From NCBI GenBank assembly GCA_012064415.1, contig SSNU01000188.1, forward strand, positions 94,986 to 158,985: DNA of 64,000 nucleotides. The letters are read 5' to 3'. The DNA is from Gyrodactylus bullatarudis (taxonomy: Eukaryota > Platyhelminthes > Monogenea > Gyrodactylidea > Gyrodactylidae). Below are positions 1 to 11,416 of the stretch, in pieces. Below the pieces are notes generated by a model that was given only the letters and a program-made list of their open reading frames with translations, was not told the DNA's origin and ran no database searches. Position numbers and translations under genes: made by a program. Position 1 is the first letter of the stretch; the number at the start of each line of letters is the position of its first letter.

Positions 1-846
1 TTTCTCCCCTTATTTATGACCTTCTCAGAAAATAGGCGAAACACTCAAATCGATATTAACTAGAGATGTAAAGAATTTGATCTTTTATTAAATCAAAGTT
101 TTCCGTGAAATTTCCACATATGATTCTGATAACAATGATGTGTGAGATCTAAAATAACTGAAAATTCGTTTCCAATCACACGCGTAGTCGTGAATTGCCC
201 ATTTTCCCTAGACTCTCTTGTAGGCATGGTGGAATAACAAAAGATAACTGTATTAATTTTTTAAATAGATGAACTTTGTATACTTTTTTCATCTCTAAAA
301 CAATTAAATTAAAGTTCATCATAATATAAGTCCATCGGTGGCATGAGAAATTTAAAAACAAGCGTTCCACTGATTCCTTGGATAAAAGTCTGACGTTAGA
401 ATTAAATTTCATTGTCAAGGCCTAAAAAGTAAATATTTGCCAAGTGGAAATTTTCTCAAACTTCTCTTGAAAATTTCAACTTTAAGATAAAAAAATTTCA
501 TGAAAATCTATTGGCTGAATAGAAAAACGATAAGGGAAATAAATTAGATAATATTTCCCCCATTTGAGTGCACTCGAACGGATAATTCAACTTTTATGAT
601 GCAATAAAAGTATGTTTATAAACTATAAAAATTGATCTTGAATAGATACAGGAAAAAACATTAGGACATCTGGGATAATTTAGCATAAAGTAACGTTCAT
701 AGTATAAACTTTATACTCTTTAGGATTTAATTTTTAATGTAAAAAATGAGAAAAAGTTTGTAAAGCTGATACCTGATAAACTAACTCTTACAAACGGGGG
801 TTAATCTTTATTGAATCTTAACTGTGGCTTCATTGAGAAGACTCAC
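1..846. other. No recognisable gene; probably intron of the TBC1D30-like gene
   Basis: AT-rich sequence with no conserved protein block on either strand. The minus-strand exon ending at 847 has a good donor (gtgagt, reading into 846), so at least the right part should be intron of that gene. I looked for the next TBC-domain block and did not find it, so the rest of the gene probably lies outside the window. Confidence 0.5.
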
Positions 847-1296
847 CCCAGTCAAGCCATGAAAATTCAATGTATTGATCGGCTAGATTCTTCCAGATCC
901 GCATGCGCATCTGATCGGGTAGACCCTGGGGCATTCTGACCATTTTACGCATAGCTTCTCTCCACTGTTTTGCTGATTCGCGTTTCTTACAGATGTGACT
1001 GTCATTCGTGATATTGCTCTCGTAATTATTGTTAGTGGAAGATGAGTGATCAATTTGCTCGTTCAGACTAACATTTTCCTGGTTATCCTGACAATTTGAG
1101 TCTGAGAAAGAGAAAAATAAGTATTATTAAAAGATTAGCTTTTACCCTTAATAGACCACGGCCTGACAGTGAGCGAAGATTTGACAAGTTTCAATTTGCT
1201 CAGATTATTCAAATTCGAACAGTTTAGTGTATTTTTCCTCCGTTTCGTCTGAATGACAAATTTATCCAGTCTCAGAGTATGAGGTGTCTCTGACAT
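847..1296 (-). CDS. TBC1D30-like Rab GTPase-activating protein, 5' part only
   Basis: Two minus-strand exons, 1296-1146 and 1101-847, joined across a 44-nt GT-AG intron in phase 1. The first begins with an ATG (MSETPHTLRLDKF). The second carries a block just before and into a TBC domain: REAMRKMVRMPQGLPDQMRM, then RIWKNLADQYI and SWLDWG. This resembles the TBC1D30 stretch with a 'GIP..WRRKVWLTLADHYL...IDWD' pattern. TBC proteins stimulate GTP hydrolysis on Rab GTPases; TBC1D30 is linked to Rab8 and ciliary membrane traffic in vertebrates. The catalytic Arg and Gln fingers lie further downstream and are not in the window. Assignment to the TBC1D30 branch rests on about 45 residues. The true start may lie further upstream. 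Confidence 0.55.
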
Positions 1297-1744
1297 TTAA
1301 AGCAGAATATGTGCTGCTGCTGTTGTAGGTGATGATCAACTCTTCATTCTAATAATATGTGTATCATGCTCTGGGAGAAGATGACTCTATTTTTAGACTC
1401 TCAGAGAATAGTATGGTAATAATAATGTTTCCCTTTATTCTCTATCCTCTCTCTTTATGCTAGGTATATTGTACATTGTACACCCACACAAACAAACATT
1501 TGGTATTGATATAAATACAATTGTATATAAATGTTACTACTCAAAGTGTACACTGTACAAAAGATTGGTATATATAAAGAGGGAATAAGGAAATATACAA
1601 GCAAGAGTTATACTCATGTAAGATGGCTATGCCTACATTAAATACATATTACTCGTCTATGTTGAAAAGCTACACCTTGCATATTTTTATGAATGGCTCT
1701 GCATTGAATGTTGAGCTAATAAATGATTGGTCAAGGAAACTAAC

Positions 1745-1886
1745 CAATTGAATTAAGTTCAATTTCCACGAGTGTATTTGAATTGGAACTAGTCTCGTCT
1801 GTCTGATGGATCTTTTGAGCATCATCTTCTCGAAAGTAAATCTTCTCCAGTAGCAAGTCGATATCGTAGAGTTCCTGTTCAGTACC
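1745..1886 (-). other. Possible upstream exon, unassigned
   Basis: An open stretch of about 47 codons (begins GTEQELYDIDLLLEKI, acidic and Ser/Asn-rich) ends at a GTTAG donor-like site. It looks more protein-like than the AT-rich surroundings and could be a 5' exon of the TBC1D30-like gene. Nothing conserved is visible, and the acceptor is weak, so it may be chance. Confidence 0.2.
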
Positions 1887-2098
1887 CCTTGAACCATGAA
1901 TGTGTCATAATCAGAAAGAGAAATTGATAACAAAATGAAACCCATTCCCATAACCCCATAAACTACAATTTTGATTAAAAAACTTACATAATTAGCTATA
2001 CAATAATGGTTCAAGAGAAAATAGTTAAAATTAATAGAATTAGTAAGAATTTGAAAGAAAAATGTTACTATAAAAAAATATTTTTATTGTTTTCAAGG

Positions 2099-3027
2099 TT
2101 ATAATCTAGCTTTAGGCTTGGAAACTTGTTGTTGCTGTTGCGGTGGTTTATTTGGTAGGGAATTGGCATGATACTGCTGAGATGGGTTCATTTGTTGCTG
2201 TGTATTATTCGGATGGATTTTCAAATTGGATTGAAAATCTATCTTTCTGATGTTATTAAAATGCTCTGCGTACTGAACTATTTGAAGGCGAACTGAACTT
2301 CTGACACGATTTTGCATGCACAGAGAAGTTAAATTCTCTTCGGGGATATTGCTTAGGTGCATTCCCTTGCCAGTGGTCATTTTAAGATATTCCTCTTTTT
2401 GAGAATTAAACTGAATTGATTTGAGCAAGGCAGAAGACAAGGTCTTTTCAAAAATTTTGGTATCATTAAAGTTGCCGATTTCTGGGAAAACTTGAGAGAT
2501 AAAATTAACAAGAATAGGAAAACCAATATGGGGCTGAAAGATGGCTTGATGACTAATTTCAAGCATGACTCCTTTAGCTGAGGCCACTTGACCCATAAAA
2601 ATATTAATGATGCTGATTAGAAAATCTCCTGTCTTGAACTTGACACCTTTTCCTTCAATCTGTAATTTACGTTCAGGCTCGTAAAAGCTCTTTAGTACTC
2701 CGGGTATTTCACGAAATGATAAATCAGCTGTAAGAGTATTCAGACTTTCAGACAAAGCAAAGCATGTACTCGGGTAGTTTGAATGTGTCATTACTTGAAA
2801 GCTTTTAAAGTGGGCTATCATTAAATAATTTATATAAAATTACATTTATCAAAGATTGACCTGTAAAGAACACTTTCAATCTTGACAGGACCGCATTTTA
2901 CAGCACCAAGAAGTTCACATTTTCGAGACAAAACTTCAATAAAATTCTGAACGGATTTCCCTTCTGGTATTTGGACATGAATAACACTAAACAATAAAAT
3001 TGTATCTTACCAAGAAACACCAGACAT
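2099..3027 (-). CDS. MED20: Mediator complex subunit 20
   Basis: Mediator head-module subunit that helps link activators to RNA polymerase II. Three exons: 3027-3011, 2986-2861 and 2801-2099, giving 281 codons. Exon 1 is only 17 nt (MSGVSC across the junction), followed by a 24-nt intron. Joining gives MSGVSCVIHVQIPEGKSV, matching the human opening MGVTCVSQMPVAEGKSV. Further matches are HSNYPSTCFAL (human HNSEYPLSCFAL), GDFLISIINIFMGQVASAKG and the C-terminal VQYAEHFNNIRK. The second intron (59 nt) ends at an AAAG acceptor, which alone keeps the frame. The C-terminus adds a Gln-rich tail not present in the short vertebrate protein. Divergent from PCYT2. Long compared with human MED20 (about 212 residues), because of a middle insertion and the tail. 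Confidence 0.93.
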
Positions 3028-3131
3028 TTTTCATCGATATTCAAAAATTAGGAAATACTTAAACAAAAAGATTTATGATATCACTTGTTGTCAACCTAAG
3101 ATAAATAAAATTATCGCACAATTATAACTCC
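3028..3131. promoter_or_regulatory. Shared promoter between MED20 and PCYT2
   Basis: Only 104 bp separate the two divergent start codons, so both promoters and 5' leaders must fit here. No TATA box is evident. The sequence is very AT-rich. Inference from layout. Confidence 0.5.
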
Positions 3132-6100
3132 ATGAAAACTCGAGTTTGGTGTGATGGATGGTAAATTTATGATTTTAACTCTAGCTATGATTTAACTCAC
3201 TTTGGCCATGCAAACGCTCTTCGACAGGCAAAAGAATTGAGTGATGTTCTCGTCGTTGGTGTTCATTCCGACGGTAATTAATTGAAATTAAATAGAAATT
3301 ATTCAGAAGAAATAATGAAATTTAAAGGTCCTACAATATTCTCAGAAGAAGAAAGATATGAACTTGTTAGATCTATAAAATGGGTTGATGAAGTTGTTGA
3401 AAATGTGCCTTATGAGACAAATTTTACCATCTTGGCAGAAAACAATTGTGATTTTGTTGCCCATGGTGATGATATTGCCTTAAACTCTAAAGGGGAAGAT
3501 GTTTATAAGGAATTCAAGAAAACTGGAAAATACTTGTTAGTCATTTATTTAATCGAAATTTTGAATTTCTTATTCATTAATTCTAAGTCTTTTTTATTAA
3601 AATAATATAATATTAAAATTTAATTAAATCGTACTGAAGTGCTTACTTGTATTTTATTTGTAGCGTTTACTTCTTAAAAGAATAAGACTCAGTTATTATA
3701 CTATTCAACTTTTTAGTTTCTCTATAATCATTGCAAATTCATACCTACTCACGAGTATGAGTTGAAATTTCACTACAAATTAACCAATGGACCAAAAACT
3801 CTGAAAGATCTGAAAGTGAGGACATAAAATTCTACTTGTACTTCTAGATTCTATCAATCGGATTAATTAAACTTTTAAACTCTCAACAATAGTCAAAAAT
3901 CTTTATTGTCACAACAAATATGTATGACCGATTCATAAAATTTTATTTCATTGAAAAAAATTTAATTCAAGAAACAGATTTTTGAGTCAATACTTGTTTT
4001 AGCCTAATACAAGTTTTATTTTCCTCAGAGAATATCCGAGAACTGTAGGCGTCTCGACTACCGATCTAATTCAACGCATCATCAACGTATTCAGGGAGAT
4101 TTCTTCAAAGGGAGACTTTACTCAAAAAAAATTTCTCAATAAAAATGTTAAAATGTACTCCTCCTCTGATAGTCTTGTAGGGAGTCCTTTTGGCAAATCT
4201 CCCTACACAAACTCCAGCATCAACTACATTCCCAATGCTCTGAGGATAGCTCAGTTCACAAAAACATTCACTGACGCCATGGGCAATGAGGTGTCCACTA
4301 GAGAACCGAAAAATGACGAAAAAATTATATACATTCCGGGAACCTTTGATTTATTTCGTGAGTTTCTCTCTGCTATTTCTTTATGATCTCTTTGAATTTA
4401 TAAGCCTAATTTACATAAAGATGAAAGTTGACTATATTCACAAAGTAATTCGTTTCAAGTTCAGCGAAATAATTGGGCCTATTGCGCGTAACCAATCAGA
4501 TTCATTTGAATTCTTTGAAGTGGGTGATCATGGTTTAAAGTCTATTTGAGCTTCTTACTTAGTATAAAACTGCCTACATCCACATTATACTTAGTCCATG
4601 GTTCGGTTAAGATTCAGTCTATTCAATGCATTGCATAGTATTTATGTGATATGATTGAATCAAGATTAAAATTAAGAACTGGCCCTTTTATCGAAAAAGA
4701 ATCCGGGAATCAATTAAAGGTGCCTCAATAATGAGTAAAAAAGAGAATGATTCATAAAATGCAATTTTACGAGAACGCCATCTTTGAGTCTTACAACTCG
4801 TAACTATAGTTGGTAGAGAATAACTTTATTAATCTCGAGTCTTCTCCATGTCGCAATGTAGGCTATTTCTTTGGCCGTCAATCTATCTAGACCTAATTTC
4901 AAGCAATGTACTAGGTATGGAAGAGACCAATCAATATCTAAGATTAATTTAATTTTTCAGGAAATTAACTGTTTAATCCCCCTGAATGTCCTAATTCAGC
5001 TTGCCTACTAATTTAATTCAGGTAGAACATATTCAGGTATTGCGGCAACGATTTTCATAACAAGAGAGACGGTAGTATCATATTTTTATTTCTTTCCCAA
5101 CTGTCTTCTGAAATTAACTCAAGTTGAAGCTAAAATAGGAGGGAATGGTCATATGGTTGAAACTGATGAAAACAAAGTTTCGAAAAGAAAACATGATAGA
5201 GATGTATGCTACGAAGATGAATCTATTGTTGACGCCTTCGACGGGGTTACTGGAAAAATTCGCTTAGCAATTGTCACCATTAGAAATCAAGAAGTTCTTG
5301 ACAAGTTTATTGAAGATAAACACTAATTAACATTAATCAGAAATTTTCTAGTCATTTTATCATATTAATTCTGGTGTTTTTTAGCTTACATTATATTCTT
5401 CTTCGACATTTACTATTTCTTTCATAATTTGTAAAATATTATCTTTAATGAATTCTCAACTTATATCATTTTTAAAGTATTGCCACTGATGATGCTTTGT
5501 GAAATGTACATATGCCCCCAATATATACCTTTTTTCTAATTCTCCAAATATTAATTCTGGCAAATTTTTAAGAAATTTGGGCTTTCTATCTTCCAACAAA
5601 CGATTTTAGAGCCAGTTCTCAATTTTTCAATTTAAAAAATAAATTTTTTCAAGACTATTCTGAGAAAATATTGAGTTTTTTTGTTGGTAAAATAGCAAAC
5701 GTTTATCTTTATGTCAATTAGTCTAAGATTAAATATAATTACACATTGTCTTACATGGAAAAAATTCTAGTCAATAATACATTTTCCACTTTTCTAGAGA
5801 ATTTTTCGCTGACTTCAGATATGTGCAATTCTACAATAAAATTTACGAGTTATTCGGTAAAAACTCAAAACCCGACTTTGTCTTTCGATAGAGAAATATA
5901 TGAATGAGATAAAAAAGACAGAAATGACATCATCTTGTTCAGGAATGAAGTTTCCCTTGACTCTTCCAGTTTCTGAGCTATTTAAAGTCAAAGTTGAAAA
6001 TTTACCTACTTATTTCAAAAATACTCAGCTTCAAGTCAATTTTATGCCTATTTAAGCACCTTGAAGGAAAGAAATCTACCTCAATTAGAAAATAGTAGTC

Positions 6101-6886
6101 CATGAATTATCAAAATACTATTCGAAAATTATGCTCCTTTTTTTTCATTGAAAAATCTCCATTTTTCAACACCTAAAAATCAGAATAAAGACAACAGTAA
6201 TTCATCAATCAAATTGGTCTTCAACTCCATCTTTAATAACTTGAAAACTCGATTGTAGAATTTTCTAAGAAGCACATATCTGAAATCAACGAAAAATTCA
6301 CTATTAAAGTGGAAAATTCCGATTTGAAAGACTGTGTTATAAATAAAAAATAAATTCTTTCTATTCTTAGATATTGGTCATTTAAAGTTTTTGAAAAAGT
6401 GTAAAAGCTTCTGTGATAAAAGCTACATCCTTGTCGGCCTATACAATGAAAAGGTTTGCACAGCTGAATCTGGTGAAATTGGATCGATCATGACAGTTCA
6501 TGAGAGATTACTGAATCTCTTGGCATGTAGAGTAAATATTTCTTTATAAATTCTTTTATTTTTTAGTATGTTGACAACGTTATAACTGATGTGCCCTATG
6601 TTATATCGGAGAAATTTCTAGAGATTTACAAAGTACATTTCTTTTAATTTTTATAGTATTCAAGATTTCCCACGTCTTTGTTGGATATGATACAAAAATG
6701 ACTCTTGTCAATGGCATGGATCCGATGCAAATCCCCAAAGACAAGGGGATGTTCCAACTTATCCAGAGTGATTGCAATGTCACTACGAGGGATATAATAA
6801 ATCGTATCCTCAAGAATAGATCAGCCTATGAGAAGAGAAACAGACTCAAAGAAGAAAAGGAAGCAACTATTTTTCTTGCTCAATGA
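3132..6886 (+). CDS. PCYT2: Ethanolamine-phosphate cytidylyltransferase
   Basis: Makes CDP-ethanolamine from CTP and phosphoethanolamine, the controlled step of the Kennedy route to phosphatidylethanolamine. Seven exons join in frame to 374 residues: 3132-3160, 3185-3273, 3307-3535, 4029-4357, 6371-6531, 6567-6632, 6665-6886. The introns are 24, 33, 493, 2013, 35 and 32 nt. Two cytidylyltransferase domains are visible. The first has DGCYDLTHFGH (HxGH) with GVSTTDLI; the second has GTFDLFHIGH with NVTTRDII. The protein ends KNRSAYEKRNRLKEEKEA, as in animal PCYT2. The length is near the human 389 residues. The 2-kb intron holds an unexplained open frame and a Penelope-like repeat tail. The last small intron uses a CAAG acceptor; an earlier TATAG would break the frame. 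Confidence 0.95.
5012..5326 (+). other. Unrecognised open frame inside the large PCYT2 intron
   Basis: About 104 codons stay open on the host-gene strand, ending at TAA 5324-5326, with an internal ATG at HMVETDENKV. The charged C-terminal part (SKRKHDRDVCYEDESIVDAF, then VTIRNQEVLDKFIEDKH) reads like real protein. I do not recognise a family. It could be the 3' exon of a nested gene, an alternative exon, or a decayed insertion. It lies just upstream of a Penelope-like tail. Confidence 0.35.
5372..5535 (+). repeat. Penelope-like element 3' tail, diverged copy
   Basis: Matches the tail repeat at 42.7, 49.7, 54.7 and 62.4 kb, from 'tggtgttttttagcttacat' through 'ccactgatgatgctttgtga' to 'aatatat'. 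It has no coding part. The hammerhead-like core (CTGATGA near 5486, then GAAA) is kept, but the outer stem is lost. Confidence 0.6.
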
Positions 6887-8127
6887 GAGGAAGAGAGGCA
6901 AGTTAGAAACACCGCAAAATATTATATTTACCACTAGCTAGTGTTGTACTAAAGTCAAGACTATTTTTATCTTATTGATACTACTATTAAAATATGAAAA
7001 GAGAATCCAAAATTTGTAATAAATTATCTATTTCACTCATTTTATCACTATATTATTATGAAGATGGTAAGTTCAGTATCATCTCACAAATGAGCCAATA
7101 AGATTTTAGGGCTTGACTCTTCCTTATGTCCAATCATAACCTCTGATTTCAATATTATTCAGCCATGTAACCTCAGAATGAACCAACCAGAAAAATCACA
7201 GCAATTCCAAAAATCTCCCCATTCCATCTGACTACAGAACCAATCTTTTGAATCTTCCTCTCAGTGATAGATGGTGTCATCTTTCATTTCCTTAGAAGAA
7301 CAAGTCAGCATGCCAAATATTGAATCCTTCCAACACGGATTCTGTGATAAAAAGGGCTCATCCTCAGCCCACGACCTGTATCCTGACATCTCTAAAGAAT
7401 TTACTCCAAATTCGAACTTTTTCAATCTTGAAACTCAAAAATTTTATCCACATTTGGGATAAACATTAATAAAAATAAGTCACATAATCCAGATTTCAGA
7501 AAATTTTGAACATATTCGAGTTTTTAATCATAAAATTGAGATCTCAATCAACTTTACATGTTCAGTAGAGAATGGATGGCGGATGACTATTATTTTAGTT
7601 TTTCCATTGTTTATTTCCAATCCAATGAAAGCCAGCTCATTCTGAAGACTAACTGAATGGGTCATTGAGCTTGTTATTCAGAATCTTTGATAATTATAAC
7701 AGTAAAGTATACAATATTCATTTTACATACATGTTTAAAATTGATTGTGAAATTTAAAGTTCCTTGAATCTATTGAAGTTGTCTTTAAATATCGTATAAC
7801 TCTGATATATCTGATGTGTACCATATATGTTGTGACGAAAGTTAGAAGAAAGACGAAAAGAAAAATTTCGATTCCATGATGAAATGAGCACATTAGTTGT
7901 TATTATAATAGACCATAGAGGTTGAGAGAAACTTGCGATTTTCTAGAAAAAGTTAAATTTTGGATCATTTTCCATCGTGCTGCACTATTCATTAGTATAA
8001 AAGGTTCAATTTCCTACAATTCGAAATCGAAAAGTGGCCTAATTTTGTCAGGACGAAAATATCGAGTTTTTCGTAAAAATAGTAAATTCTCATTTTCATG
8101 TAAACTAGCGTTAACTATTTCAATTTT
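6887..8127. other. Intergenic; no firm gene
   Basis: AT-rich spacer downstream of PCYT2. A 63-codon frame with an ATG at 7271 ends at 7462 (MVSSFISLEEQVSMPN...); it has no match I know. From about 7900 to 8120 the sequence resembles part of the dispersed repeat near 57.4-57.6 kb ('gagttttt.gt.aaaata', 'attctcat.ttcatgt'). Confidence 0.4.
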
Positions 8128-8267
8128 CATGCTTGCAAAGTACCAGGTTGTGAGCAATATTCATACTTTGCAGTACACTGATAACATGATGAATTGATTG
8201 AGAAAAATCATCCACTGAATCCTAGTCAACCAATGCAAAGTGAGAATTATCGATAAAGTGGTTTATC
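8128..8267 (-). pseudogene. Duplicated fragment of a GDPGP1 exon
   Basis: About 140 bp match GDPGP1 exon 4 at 10352-10493 in the same orientation with few differences, for example 'gagcaatattcatactttgc'. Outside this piece the two loci do not match. It lacks the HIT catalytic region and cannot encode an enzyme. The left end adjoins a dispersed repeat, which suggests capture or gene conversion by a mobile element (inference). Confidence 0.85.
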
Positions 8268-10117
8268 TTTATTTCGACATATTAATAGATAACTTTAGAA
8301 TTTTTATTTTGTTACGCTATATACATTATGATCGAAATTGATAAGTAAAGGCATTTCTCGTGAAGATTTTGGTTCATGAACAAGGAGATAGAAACTCTTT
8401 CTGGAAATTTTCTAATGTTCTTTTCTTATCGGAAATCACCTTTGGGGATCCAAAATGGAATCCTTATGTCTCTGCTCATTGAAATTATAAAATGCTTTCA
8501 TAATTTTTCCGATGTTTTTGATATGATTCATAGTTTTCTGAAATAAACAGGTGAACATGGTTTCGGAAATTTTTTCACCTCTGTGAAAAATGATGTGCAC
8601 TGTTGTATTCCTATTTTTTCTCAGAATTATTGACAGATATTGAACCCGCCTGGACAGAATATAAACCTTTTGTCGTAAGATCCTCATCAGCATGGATTTT
8701 TCAAGTAAAGATGCACATCAAGAAAACCTACTATCTTTTCTTGACCATGCTAAAATTTTTCTCTTGTCTATTTTATTTTTGGTAATAGTCTATTTTAGAG
8801 CGAATATGACTTATAATGGTCTTTATAGAGTGAAGATTATTACAGTTCATAATGTCATATTTATCCTTAATAATAATAATAAAAGTTGAGAGTAGGAAAT
8901 GTTTATCATAAGCTACTCTTCTTAAGGAATACACATACTCGATCATAGAAGATGATTCAATAAAACTTTTCACTATAAATGCTAACCTTCTAACCCATAG
9001 AGGGTTCAGACCGGAGACCAAAATGCGAGTATTGTAGAAATTAAGACAGGGGTAGACCCAATATAAGAAAGAGCCTCTGATAAACTTTTTAAAATGTTAT
9101 TAATAATTGCTTCAAATTTCATTGTATTAGCTCATTTATATATCAACTGGACAATTATCCCTATCTCAAAGGCATCCAAGCGTACCTTTTGCTGAAGAAT
9201 CATCAACCCACGGAAAAATCATCTCCGGAGTCCCCAAGGGTTCTGTCATTGGCGGCCAATGATTGGTCCGACTCTCTTTTAATCTAGTTTTTTACAGATA
9301 TAACTTCGTTAAACAGCAAAGTACATTAATTCAAATACTTGCTCTCGAAAAAGATTCTAACATAATAGAGAAAAAATACCAAATGCTACTTCTTTGCATG
9401 TTGAAATTTGTAGTTATGTTAAAGGGACTGATTAATGTTCCTTAATTTTCTAAGCGAAGTCAATGTTGAGGAACTCTGTGCGATTATAGGGATAAAGAGT
9501 GACGTGAGTTATTAAAGGGTGTTTTTCTGACGATAACAAATAAATTAAGTATCTAAAATACTTTAAAAATTAAAAATATATATATAACGTAAGTTATAAT
9601 TACAGTTGTTCCAAATTTATGGTGGCAAACAAGGGAGGGGGTAAAAGGGCAAATGTGAAAACACAAAAAAGGGAAAAATCCTTTTTTAAATCATTTTAAA
9701 ATCAAAACTGCTCCAATGTTTACCGAGTGTTTTATGAAACAAGAAATGAATGAATCCAGCCTTTTTATTAGAAAATATTGATTCAATATTATTGAATGGA
9801 CCAAACTTGAGTTAATTTAGAAAGTTTAACCTACTTTATAGTAGTCAGACCATTTTTTCATAGGGTCAAAGAAAATAGGGATAGGTTTGTTAAATTTTTT
9901 ATTGAGGTACAACTGTACAATAAAATGTGTAAAAATAACCTGATTTCTAAAACAAGAAAAACTAAACAAATTTTTGTTTGACGCCTGTATGAATTGAAAA
10001 ATTTCCAACCCCCGTAATAATGTAGTATTACGAACCGTAATTTACAGTATTACTTTAAGTTGTTTCTTTGTAGTAATTTGTTTTACTGAGTAATTAATTT
10101 TTTATTTCATATTGAAA
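8268..10117. other. Intergenic with decayed repeats
   Basis: Between the GDPGP1 fragment and the GDPGP1 gene I see only short chance frames and the reverse-transcriptase remnant at 9182-9262. There is an AT microsatellite near 9577. No host gene recognised. Confidence 0.45.
9182..9262 (+). pseudogene. Non-LTR retrotransposon reverse-transcriptase remnant
   Basis: The frame reads VPFAEESSTHGKIISGVPKG then SVIG before a stop. This matches the reverse-transcriptase signature 'SGVPQGSVLGP' of jockey/CR1-type LINEs. Only about 27 codons survive, and the downstream catalytic YxDD region was not found. Confidence 0.45.
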
Positions 10118-11142
10118 CTACAGTAGTAGATTGTAAATGGCATTTAGAGTCTCTTGGTCCAGTTTTAGTCTATTAAAGTTGTCTTCAATAGCCTGACCAT
10201 TTTCTTTCATGAGTTGGCTGCAAGTGTCCTCATCTTTGCAAACAATGAAACCAGCCATTTCAAGAACTCCCAGGGAAATACCATATTCTTCTTGATCTTT
10301 CTTCTTGTCTGATAAACCTCTTAAAAAGAGGACTGATCTAATTCTTTCTTTTTCATGCTTGCAAAGAACCAGGTTGTGAGCAATATTCATACTTTGCAGT
10401 ACACTGATAACATGGTGAATTGATTGAGAAAATTCATCCACTGAATCATAGTCAACCAATGCAAAGTGAAAATTATCAATAAAGTGGTCTATCCTGCTGT
10501 ATCCTTCTGGAAAATTAGAAGAAGCTGTCAAATTCTCAGTTGACGCATACTGAGCATGCAGTTTCTCTTCCGGATAAACGATATGGAAATGCAGGTGGTC
10601 TATGGAAGCGGAAGCCTCACGACTATTGAAACCGAGTAAAGTATTTCTACAATTTATTTGACTATAGAAATTACTTTGATTCACTGATCTGAAGAACATG
10701 AGCTGCCAATTTGATAGATTCTCTGGTTAAATATTGAGGAGTTTTACTTTGAAAGCCGGCCACTACCATGAAATGATTAGGCATCACTGGGCAGTTGTTT
10801 AGTACAATTTTGGAATCTACCTAAAATCTTGAGTTAATGATCAAATTACAAAATGACTCAGATATTTGTCACATATGGATATGACTTCGGCATCTGGTAT
10901 AGTTGTAAAATAGAATTTTTTAGTATTCTCATTCTTAAAATCAGTTATAGGTCGTCGTTTTGAGAATCTTTCAGGAATTATCTTAATTGTAATAAGATTT
11001 TTAGGCTTACAGATAATTTAAATGTTAACTTTTTAACTTGAATTGATTTTACTTTTGTCCAGGGAGGAGGCTGGTACTTTACATTTTTAGAGAGCAGTAA
11101 TCGTTGATAACTATCAAAAAGAATACGATCAAAATTACACAT
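10118..11142 (-). CDS. GDPGP1: GDP-D-glucose phosphorylase
   Basis: HIT-superfamily enzyme that breaks GDP-glucose with phosphate, thought to remove mischarged GDP-glucose. Four exons join to 312 residues: 11142-11011, 10981-10850, 10820-10675, 10646-10118. The introns are 29, 29 and 28 nt. The start is MCNFDRILFDSYQRLLLSKN. Exon 3 has the substrate-binding block NNCPVMPNHFMVVAGFQS. Exon 4 has GFNSREASASIDHLHFH, matching the family 'GFNSLGAFASVNHLHLH' with the HxHxH nucleophile motif intact. The start ATG is followed by an uninterrupted frame. It is somewhat shorter than human (about 385 residues). A piece of exon 4 is duplicated 2.2 kb away. The transcript would follow MRPL18 on the same strand after about 270 bp. 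Confidence 0.9.
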
Positions 11143-11416
11143 ATATTATTTGTTGGATAAAACTTTTATGATAAAATCTTTAGAATAAATTTTTAAATCA
11201 TTAGCGTTGTTGTTTTTCTGTTACCGAATAGACTCATTTAAATCGAATTATTCATATTAAGATAATCTTAATAAGATTTAAAGTGAAAATTTTCACGATC
11301 GATAATATATCATTTAACTAAACTCATCAATAGGTATAATATGGGAGATTGTATTTTCTAATAGAGTGGCTCAACCTAGATAGAAATCATAATTTATCGG
11401 GTCACAACTTTATTGA

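Noticed and set aside
8773..9021. Minus-strand frame GLNPLWVRRLAF, compared with SSFHPLWLRRIAA at 23.06 kb
   Set aside because: The similarity is six or seven residues with no nucleotide match around it.
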